Below, piece after piece: positions 56,846 to 64,000 of a stretch of 64,000 nt of DNA. Origin of the DNA: Planctomycetota bacterium (GTDB taxonomy: Bacteria; Planctomycetota; Phycisphaerae; Phycisphaerales; SM1A02). Each line of letters begins with the position of its first letter. Positions within the stretch are counted from its first letter, which is position 1. The stretch is from NCBI GenBank assembly GCA_016872915.1, contig VGYQ01000001.1, positions 46,926-110,925 on the forward strand, read 5' to 3'. The position numbers were made by a program, and so were the translations under genes. The notes under the pieces are model-generated. The model did not search any database. It worked only from the letters and a program-made list of their open reading frames with translations, and was not told the DNA's origin.

Positions 56846-57553
56846 ATGGGTTGGTGGAACGCTCTGAAATCAACGCTCGGAATCGCATCCCGCGAAAGCA
56901 TGCCTCCACACGAGGTGCTTGATCGCGCGCCCACGCAGTCGATGCCCGTGATTCGTCCCTCGGAGTCCAGTGGGAGCACGAGCGACCTTCCCGCGGAACT
57001 GCGGGCGCAGGTTGCCGAACATGCGCGTTCGCAGCAGCAGTTGCAAGCGATGCTGACAACGCTTGCCAACACGATGCAGGCAATGCCGCAGCTTGCCAAG
57101 CAGCAGGCGCAAGTGCTCGAAACGCTGCTCGATCAATCTGCGCGCGCACGCCAGCGCGATCAGACGATGGAACGAAATCTGACGCAACTGGCAGATGGGG
57201 CGAACCAGCAGACGCAGACGCTCGGATTGGTGCAGCAGCAACTCGATCTGAATCACGAGGTGAGCCTTCGTGTGGCGGACAGCATGAAGGAAGTCTCGGG
57301 AGCCATCGGGACCTTCGCCACTTCCAGTGAGCGTCAATCACGTGCGCTCGAGAGCCTGGTGCAGGCGACGCAGCGACGCGTGGCGCAATCGGATCGCCTC
57401 GAACGGTCACTGCAGTTCTGGCTCGCCGCTGTGGCACTTATTTGCACCGTGGCCATGTTGTATGGAGTCTGGTCTGCATCGAAGGGCCCTGTCGTGATCG
57501 CGATGCCCGTTCCTGAGCAGTCCACGACTACGACTCCGCAGACGCAGCCCTGA
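56846..57553 (+). CDS. Coiled-coil protein with C-terminal TM, unknown function
   Basis: Gln-rich heptad-like region then FWLAAVALICTVAMLYGVW. Confidence 0.7.
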   Translation: MGWWNALKSTLGIASRESMPPHEVLDRAPTQSMPVIRPSESSGSTSDLPAELRAQVAEHARSQQQLQAMLTTLANTMQAMPQLAKQQAQVLETLLDQSARARQRDQTMERNLTQLADGANQQTQTLGLVQQQLDLNHEVSLRVADSMKEVSGAIGTFATSSERQSRALESLVQATQRRVAQSDRLERSLQFWLAAVALICTVAMLYGVWSASKGPVVIAMPVPEQSTTTTPQTQP

Positions 57554-57577
57554 CATGACCATCGGACGCGAGGTGCC

Positions 57578-59413
57578 TCAGGTCGCAGTTGCTTCGCTGC
57601 CCTGCATCTGGCTGCGCACTAGCCGTTGATACACGCTGCAGCGGTCCAGCAACTGCGGATGCGTTCCCACATCGACAATGCGCCCCTTCTCCATCACGAC
57701 GATGCGATCTGCCGAAAGCATCGTGGAGAGTCGGTGCGCCACGGTCAAGGTTGTGCGCGAATGGCTGATCTCTGCGAGCGCCTGTCCGATCTGTTGTTCA
57801 CTCTCGGCATCAATCTGACTCGTCGCCTCATCCAGAATCAGGATGGCCGGGTCTCGCAGGAGCGCCCGGGCAATCGCAAGCCGTTGCCGCTGCCCACCCG
57901 AAAGGCTTGCCCCCTGCTCGCTGATGGCGCCGTCCAGCCCACCCGCAAGCCGAAGCACGAATGACTCGGCATGGGCGCGGCGCGCCGCGTCGACAAGTTG
58001 CTCGCGCTGCACACCTGGCATGCCGAGCGAAATGTTCTCCGCCACTGAGCCTTGGATCAGGACCGACTCCTGCGTGACCACGCCGATTTGGCGGCGCACA
58101 CTGGAGATGGTGGACTGCGCGATATCGACCCCATCAATTCGAATGCGTCCCGAACAAGGATCAAGGAGACGCGGCAGCATCGACAGCAATGTGGTCTTTC
58201 CACAGCCATTGGGTCCCACGAACGCAATATGTTCACCAAAGGTGATGTCAAGAGTCACCCCTTCCACCGCAGGCTCGTCCGCCCCTGGATACGTGAAGGA
58301 CACCTGCTCGAATGAAATCTTGGCGCGGTGACGTGGCAAATGGACGAGCGTTTCAGAGCGCCGCGGCTCCTCCTTCAAGGCAAGCATCTCCTTCAAACGA
58401 TCCGCCGCTGCGCCTGCCGCTTGGATGTCGATCGCGAAACTCACGAGCGGACGCACCGATGCGGCCGCCACTGCGAGCGAACCGAGGGAGAGCACGAAGC
58501 GGTCAAAGCTGAGCGTTCCTCGAAGAATCTCGCGCACGGCAAACGCCGCGAGACCGAGCGCGGTGAGGATCGTGAGGGTTTCGACGAGGGGACCTGCGAG
58601 ACTCTGAGCAACGCGCGCCCGCAGCGACTCGCGGACAACGCCATCATTCGCGCGGCGAAACCTTCCTGTCATGGCGGACTCCGCCGTCGCAGTCTTCACC
58701 ATGCGCAGTCCACTCAGTGCCTCGGTCGTCACCCGAAGCAGCACCGCTTGCTGCATGAGTGCACCCTTGTTGCCGCGCCGAACACGCTTTCCGCTCTTTC
58801 GAAGCACCACGCCGAAGATGGGGCCCGCGATCGCCGCCACAAGCACCACGCGCCAGTCGATCAGAACGGCCGCGGCGAATGCCGCGATTGCCTTCGTGAT
58901 CTGCGCAGTCGCTTTACCCGTGAGCGTCATAAAGCCGCCCACAAGTTCGCCCGTGTCACGAATGACTCGACTTGCACACTCCGCGGGTCCGAGCCGCATC
59001 ACCTCACGCAGCGGAAGCCGCATCGCGTGACGGAACACATCGAGGCGGATCCGCGCCACCACTTCAGTGCACAGGCTGAAACTTGTTACCTGATGCAGAT
59101 AGTTCGCGGCAGCACCAAGCAGGGTGAGTACAGCCACGCCAGACAAAATCAGCAGGACTCCGGCGAACGGATCAGCCGGGAGGCGCTCCACAACGGGGGC
59201 TGGAATGCGAATCCATGGATGTGTTTGATTGACGTCCACGGCAAGCGCCTGAAGCGACTTGCCACCTTCACCGAGTATCAACTTCAGGATCGGGACAAGG
59301 CTGAGAAGTCCGATCCCGAGGCCGGCAGCTGAGAGAGCGGCGAAGAGCAGCGTCCACGTCAGGCGCGCAGGACGATCGAGCAGTCGCCTTGCAAAGTGGA
59401 AGAACGCGCCCAT
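57578..59413 (-). CDS. ABC transporter, fused permease/ATPase (MsbA-like exporter)
   Basis: Multiple TMs; FVGPNGCGKTTLLSMLPRLL, SLSGGQRQRLAIARALLRDPAILILDEATSQID. Confidence 0.94.
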   Translation of the reverse strand: MGAFFHFARRLLDRPARLTWTLLFAALSAAGLGIGLLSLVPILKLILGEGGKSLQALAVDVNQTHPWIRIPAPVVERLPADPFAGVLLILSGVAVLTLLGAAANYLHQVTSFSLCTEVVARIRLDVFRHAMRLPLREVMRLGPAECASRVIRDTGELVGGFMTLTGKATAQITKAIAAFAAAVLIDWRVVLVAAIAGPIFGVVLRKSGKRVRRGNKGALMQQAVLLRVTTEALSGLRMVKTATAESAMTGRFRRANDGVVRESLRARVAQSLAGPLVETLTILTALGLAAFAVREILRGTLSFDRFVLSLGSLAVAAASVRPLVSFAIDIQAAGAAADRLKEMLALKEEPRRSETLVHLPRHRAKISFEQVSFTYPGADEPAVEGVTLDITFGEHIAFVGPNGCGKTTLLSMLPRLLDPCSGRIRIDGVDIAQSTISSVRRQIGVVTQESVLIQGSVAENISLGMPGVQREQLVDAARRAHAESFVLRLAGGLDGAISEQGASLSGGQRQRLAIARALLRDPAILILDEATSQIDAESEQQIGQALAEISHSRTTLTVAHRLSTMLSADRIVVMEKGRIVDVGTHPQLLDRCSVYQRLVRSQMQGSEATAT

Positions 59414-59429
59414 CCAACAAGGGAGGCTA

Positions 59430-60761
59430 TCAGGAGACGCAGCCGGTCAACTGATGCAAGTCGCGCCAAAATGCCGGATAGCTCTTTGACACGCAAGCAG
59501 GGTTCGCGATCGAGATACCAGGCCGTGCCAGCCCGAGCACAGCAAATGACATGGCGACGCGATGATCACCGCGGGGATCGATCAAGACAGGAGTGGCCCG
59601 CGCACGATCGGGATGAACGGTGATTGAATTCTCGGTTGACTCAATGCCACACCCTGCTCGCGCGAGTTCCTCAGCCATCACATGGACTCGATCGGACTCC
59701 TTGACCTTCAACGTCTCGAGCCCACGGATTCGAGTCGGTCCCTTGGCAAGCGAGGCAACTGCTGTGAGACACAGCGCTCCATCCGGCCAGCGCGATGCAT
59801 CAATATCGATGCCACGCCAGATGGATGTCCCTTCGACGCCGATACCCGTGGTGCTCGAGCATTCCGACGCCCCCATGGAAACAAGGGCAGCGAGGCAAGC
59901 CACATCTGGTTGCTTGGAATTGCGGGGAAGACCCCGAATCAGAACCCTTGCATCGGGAACGATGGCAGCCGCTGCGAGAAAATAGGCGGCACTGCTGGCG
60001 TCGACTTCAACTTTCATCGATGCAGCACGCAACTCGGTTCGCGGAACTGTGATGCGGAGGAGCTTCCCTGCACCATCCCGTTGCACCTGGACGGGAACGC
60101 CCCACTTTTCCAGCGCATGAATTGTCAGTTCAACATAGGAAGGACTTGTCAGCGAATCGGCTCCCACGATCAGGTCAACGCCGCGTTCGAGCCGCGGTGC
60201 AAGAAGCAGCACGGCCGACACAAACTGGCTTGAAGCAGTCCGCCCAACTGTGAGTGCGCCGCCAAGGGGCATCTCGCCGCCACCCACACGAACGGGAAGC
60301 CGCCCCTCATCTTCGAGGTAGTCAATCTTCGCGCCGAGCGTGCGCAGCATCTCGATTCCCTCGGAGACGGGACGCTCTCGCATTCGCGCACTCCCGTCAA
60401 TCGTGATTGGCTTCCGCGCCAGCGTCGCCAGCGCGATCATGAAGCGTGTGGGCGTTCCACCATCACCAAGGGTGACGCTCGAACCTCCCGGCAACCGTCC
60501 AGTGCCCTCGACTTCCACACAGGAATCCTCTCGACGCACCGTTGCCCCCGATGCGCGAAGCGCGTCCATGAAACGGTTCGTGTCATCTGCGTGAAGGGGT
60601 TCCTCAAGCCGCGTGCAACCCTCCGAAAGCGCAGCCAACATCAGGAAGCGGTTCGTCTCGCTCTTGGAGCCAGGTGGCGTGACCTCGCCACGGAACGGGC
60701 GTGGTGCCGGGATGATCGACACCTTTTCAGACTTCTGTACTGTGGTCATTGCCGCCGTCAA
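59430..60761 (-). CDS. aroA: 3-phosphoshikimate 1-carboxyvinyltransferase (EPSP synthase)
   Basis: GEVTPPGSKSETNRFLMLAALSEG; LGDGGTPTRFMIAL; DHRVAMSFAVLGL. Confidence 0.95.
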   Translation of the reverse strand: MTAAMTTVQKSEKVSIIPAPRPFRGEVTPPGSKSETNRFLMLAALSEGCTRLEEPLHADDTNRFMDALRASGATVRREDSCVEVEGTGRLPGGSSVTLGDGGTPTRFMIALATLARKPITIDGSARMRERPVSEGIEMLRTLGAKIDYLEDEGRLPVRVGGGEMPLGGALTVGRTASSQFVSAVLLLAPRLERGVDLIVGADSLTSPSYVELTIHALEKWGVPVQVQRDGAGKLLRITVPRTELRAASMKVEVDASSAAYFLAAAAIVPDARVLIRGLPRNSKQPDVACLAALVSMGASECSSTTGIGVEGTSIWRGIDIDASRWPDGALCLTAVASLAKGPTRIRGLETLKVKESDRVHVMAEELARAGCGIESTENSITVHPDRARATPVLIDPRGDHRVAMSFAVLGLARPGISIANPACVSKSYPAFWRDLHQLTGCVS

Positions 60762-61093
60762 TCTCCCGCCGAGGACGCTGCACGAAACACCGCGACGACA
60801 TCCTCTATCGGCACAACGTACAGGCGATTGTCGCCCTCGAAATCCACTGGGATCGCATGCTTTGGATGAAACAGCACACGGTCGTAACGCTCCACCGAGT
60901 AATCAGGATCACGTTCGACCTGCGCACTCACCGCCACGACGCGCCCCGTGAGAGTCGGAATCTCCATTTTGTCTGGGAGATGAATGCCAACCTTCGTGAT
61001 TTTCTTATCTTCGTCCTTTCGTATCAGGACTCGCTTGCCAACGGGCTCCACCGTTTCGAGCCGCTTGCTTCCTTCTTTCGGGCGCTGTGTCAA
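60758..61093 (-). CDS. GroES-like co-chaperonin protein
   Basis: VGKRVLIRKDEDKKITKVGIHLPDKMEIPTLTGRVVAVSAQV...DRVLFHPKHAIPVDFEGDNRLYVVPIEDVVAVF. Confidence 0.8.
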   Translation of the reverse strand: MTQRPKEGSKRLETVEPVGKRVLIRKDEDKKITKVGIHLPDKMEIPTLTGRVVAVSAQVERDPDYSVERYDRVLFHPKHAIPVDFEGDNRLYVVPIEDVVAVFRAASSAGD

Positions 61094-61135
61094 CGGATCA
61101 CACTCCTTGGTTTGGCCTCAGCAGCTCCAGTGCGT

Positions 61136-61294
61136 TCAGTCGTTTGGTGCCGGGAAGCCCTGTGGCGACTCGAGCGGCTTTGGATCACCCGCCGTGCACA
61201 TGATCACCAGAAAGACGGTGGCAATCGCCAACAGGATTCCAACAATGATTCCGAGTTTGCGGCCAACATTGGACGGCGAGGGAGTCGCATTCAT
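61136..61294 (-). CDS. 52-aa single-TM small protein (not in ORF track)
   Basis: Translated from reverse strand: MNATPSPSNVGRKLGIIVGILLAIATVFLVIMCTAGDPKPLESPQGFPAPND*. Confidence 0.55.
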   Translation of the reverse strand: MNATPSPSNVGRKLGIIVGILLAIATVFLVIMCTAGDPKPLESPQGFPAPND

Positions 61295-61320
61295 GAAGCG
61301 TGTGAGGATAGCATTTCGTC

Positions 61321-62523
61321 ATGGCTTCCATCAGCACCCACACCCAGTCCGCTGCGGCGGGCGCCACCGATCCACTCACACTCATCGATGTGGATCATGT
61401 CCGCTTCTACGTCGCAAATGCCAAACAGTCGGCGTTCTTCTACGCGCACGCCTTTGGCTTTCAGGTGGAGCAGATCGCCGACCTCACAACCGGCTCACGT
61501 GACAGCGCCCAGTACCTGCTGACCCAGGGCAACATCCGCCTGCTGTTGGAGACGCCGCTTGCGTCCACACATCCGTCCGCGGACGAAGTCAAACTGTACG
61601 GCGACGGCATCAAGGACATCGCGCTGACCGTCTTCGATGCCGAACGGGCGTGGGAACAGGCTGTTCGAAATGGTGGCCAGTCCGCGTATGAGCCGCGAAC
61701 GGTCAGTGATGGCACAGGGTCGGTCACGATGGCTGGCATCCGTACCTACGGACGCGTTGTGCACTCGTTTGTCAGTCGGCGCGGAGCGTTCGACCTGCCC
61801 GCGCTGAAGCAGGGTGGGCTCTTCTCGCCGGGGTTCCGCCGCATCGAGGGCTTCGCGCTCAATGAGTACAACCGCCAGAACCCCTGCGGCTTGAAGTTCG
61901 TGGACCACTGCGTGGGCAATGTGGAACTTGGCAAGATGAACCACTGGGTGCAGTGGTACGAGGATGTGCTCGGCTTCGCCATGTTCAAGCACTTCGATGA
62001 CAAGGACATCGCCACCGACTATTCCGCGCTGATGAGCAAGGTGATGGCATCTGGCAACCATCTGATCAAGATGCCGATCAATGAGCCAGCTCCGGGCAAG
62101 CGAAAGAGCCAGATTCAGGAGTATCTGGAGTGGCACAACATGACGCCGGGCATCCAGCACTTGGCGCTGCGGACCGATGATGAACTCCGCAGCGTGGCTG
62201 AACTGCGCAAGCGTGGCGTGGATTTCCTCGCCATCCCGCAGACGTACTACGAGTCGGTGTGGGAGCGGGTGAACGGCATGCTGACAAAGCATGGTCACGA
62301 GGCAGTCAAGGAGGAGCATCAGCGGGTACGAGACCTTGGCATCCTTGTGGACGCCGACGAGGAGGGGTACCTGCTCCAGCTCTTCACGAAGCCCCTGCAG
62401 GACCGCCCGACACTCTTCTTCGAGATTATCTGCCGTCGAGGCAGCCAATCCTTCGGCAAGGGCAACTTCAAGGCACTCTTTCAAGCCCTTGAAGCAGAGC
62501 AAGAGCGTCGAGGCAATATGTGA
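61321..62523 (+). CDS. hppD: 4-hydroxyphenylpyruvate dioxygenase
   Basis: VDHVRFYVANAKQSAFFY, FVDHCVGNVELGKMNHWVQWYEDVLGFAMFKHFDDKDI, GIQHLALRTDDEL, PTLFFEIICRRGSQSFGKGNFKALFQALE. Confidence 0.97.
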   Translation: MASISTHTQSAAAGATDPLTLIDVDHVRFYVANAKQSAFFYAHAFGFQVEQIADLTTGSRDSAQYLLTQGNIRLLLETPLASTHPSADEVKLYGDGIKDIALTVFDAERAWEQAVRNGGQSAYEPRTVSDGTGSVTMAGIRTYGRVVHSFVSRRGAFDLPALKQGGLFSPGFRRIEGFALNEYNRQNPCGLKFVDHCVGNVELGKMNHWVQWYEDVLGFAMFKHFDDKDIATDYSALMSKVMASGNHLIKMPINEPAPGKRKSQIQEYLEWHNMTPGIQHLALRTDDELRSVAELRKRGVDFLAIPQTYYESVWERVNGMLTKHGHEAVKEEHQRVRDLGILVDADEEGYLLQLFTKPLQDRPTLFFEIICRRGSQSFGKGNFKALFQALEAEQERRGNM

Positions 62524-62556
62524 TTTGCGTGGCGGGTGGCTATTCTCGTCAGGGGA

Positions 62557-64000
62557 ATGGCTCACACAGATCCTCCGAAGAACGCAGACGACCCACAGCC
62601 CGACCGTGATCCTTTTGAAGGTCTCGGCTCGGATGATCTGAACCTTGACCTCGATCTGCCTGAACTGGACAGTGTGGACGGCGAGGAGGTGGTGGAGGCG
62701 CCAAACGTCAGCGACCCGCAACCCAGCCCCGCTCCTGGAGCAAAGGCCGAACCAGCTCTGAATGCGTCTGTCGAGGGGCGACGGCCTCGTGGAAGGCGCA
62801 CGTCTCTGGTCATCGCCCTCGCCGCAAGCTTGATGCTGCTCCTGCCGCTTGGCTGGCTCGGCTGGGCGTTCATGCAGGACCGGAGCGAACTCGATGGGAT
62901 CGACTCGAGTCTGGACTCCGCACGCAACGCTGCTGAGCGGACGAGTGATGCGCCGGAAGATGGACCAGAGCGTCAAGCGGCGCAGGCACTCGTATCAAGA
63001 ATCAACGCCATCGACTCCGCCGGGTGGTGGGACAGGGTCGTCATTCGCCTCATTGCAGCGGATGACATCAGTCGACTGAAGTCAGAGGCTGGCGAATTGA
63101 CCGGGCTGCTGAGCCGGCGAAGCGCAAATCGTGCTTGGTGGCGGGAACGCATGGCAAAGCTCGATGAAGAACTCGCGGCAAACGAGCGAACAATCGCCCA
63201 AGTGGAGGCAGTCAAGGAGGAGTTGGCGACGCCCCCACTGCCACACGACGGCGATGGCGGCGTCAGCCAAGAGGCCATCGCCGCGACACAGGGAAAGATC
63301 GATACCGCTCTTGCAGAGTTGGTTCAGCTCCAAGCGCAGGCAGTCGCTGTGTTCGCAACGGCGGCACAATCCGCGGGTGCCATCGACACTCTGGACGATC
63401 TGACCGCACTGAATGCAGCCATCGATGCCGAGACGGCCATCGATCGGCGCCCACCCGAACTCGCGCAAGCCAAAGAAGCCGCGCAACGTGCAGTCGCCGC
63501 GGCGCGCGACGTTCTTGAACGCCGCGACGCTGTGCTCAAGGATCTCGAAGACCTTCAGGAGAGCGCCACTTCGCTTGACCGCGAACTGGCGGAGTCGTCT
63601 GCAGTACAGGAGCTCGAGAGTCGACTCGCAGCGATTTCGTTCGATGACTCCGACCCACGATTTCAACCCTGTGCCGCGCCAAGGACAGCCGCGCAGTTCG
63701 CCATCGATCAGGCGCGAACCGGAATTACAGCGCGTGACGCTGCCCTGTTGTGGCTGCAAGGTTGGCTGAAGAGGGTGAATGAAGCGCCCGACCTTGAGGG
63801 CCTTCTTGCAGATCTGCAGCAGTTTGAAGGCGAGACACCCCCCGCCTCGGAACTTCAGGTGGTTCAGAGCGCATCACTGGACTTTGCGGCGCGTGTCAGA
63901 AGTCGCACAGAAGAACTCGTGATCGAAAAGGCAGAGCGCGAGGCATCTCTTGCCCGTGCTGCCGCATGCGCTGCACGGCTTGAGAGCTTTGCATCTGCTT
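62557..64000 (+). CDS. Partial single-TM protein with long coiled-coil-like region, unknown function (runs off window end)
   Basis: ATG at 62557, stop-free to 64000 when read directly: MAHTDPPKNADDPQPDRDPFEGLGSDDLNLDLDL... TM SLVIALAASLMLLLPLGWLGWAFM; absent from ORF track because no stop in window. Confidence 0.75.
   Translation, partial: MAHTDPPKNADDPQPDRDPFEGLGSDDLNLDLDLPELDSVDGEEVVEAPNVSDPQPSPAPGAKAEPALNASVEGRRPRGRRTSLVIALAASLMLLLPLGWLGWAFMQDRSELDGIDSSLDSARNAAERTSDAPEDGPERQAAQALVSRINAIDSAGWWDRVVIRLIAADDISRLKSEAGELTGLLSRRSANRAWWRERMAKLDEELAANERTIAQVEAVKEELATPPLPHDGDGGVSQEAIAATQGKIDTALAELVQLQAQAVAVFATAAQSAGAIDTLDDLTALNAAIDAETAIDRRPPELAQAKEAAQRAVAAARDVLERRDAVLKDLEDLQESATSLDRELAESSAVQELESRLAAISFDDSDPRFQPCAAPRTAAQFAIDQARTGITARDAALLWLQGWLKRVNEAPDLEGLLADLQQFEGETPPASELQVVQSASLDFAARVRSRTEELVIEKAEREASLARAAACAARLESFASA

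Noticed and set aside
61495-62976. 493-aa minus-strand ORF opposite hppD
   Set aside because: Shadow frame; hppD and the following plus-strand protein explain the region

Overview
A GC-rich bacterial chromosomal segment, most likely from the Planctomycetota class Phycisphaerae. Support for that placement: two secreted Cys-rich/dockerin-type proteins, a PVC-type small basic protein (MSIHSSLK...RNVLTRAERV), and a very large SecA (1393 aa). Coding is dense on both strands, with many ATGA-type overlaps. I see no phage, transposon, CRISPR array or plasmid signature.

Main blocks:
1) A minus-strand respiratory operon (1-7113): CoxII-cyt c, CoxI, CoxIII, a TM protein, a diheme cyt c, Rieske, cyt b fused to cyt c, and a partial CtaG-like gene cut by the window start.
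2) guaB, then a trio of an intact PilT-type ATPase, a membrane-anchored GspE/PilB-like protein with lost Walker motifs, and a CvpA-like membrane protein.
3) Two tandem secreted proteins sharing five copies of a 45-residue, 9-Cys module, each ending in dockerin-like repeats.
4) Housekeeping genes: acyl-CoA ligase, globin, lexA, trpA, secA, polA, folK, cinA, pyrF, acpS, nth, recX, accBC, a BtuFCD-like importer, an ABC exporter, aroA, groES-like, hppD.

I place five tRNAs: Leu-CAA, a CAT tRNA, Lys-CTT, Asp-GTC and Gly-TCC. Three coding regions absent from the ORF track were read directly: a partial CtaG-like gene at 1-124(-), a 52-aa membrane protein at 61136-61294(-), and a partial coiled-coil membrane protein at 62557-64000(+).

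The best candidate for something under-described is the PilT / pseudo-GspE / CvpA-like trio, followed by the 9-Cys module. All assignments are by eye; no database search was run.
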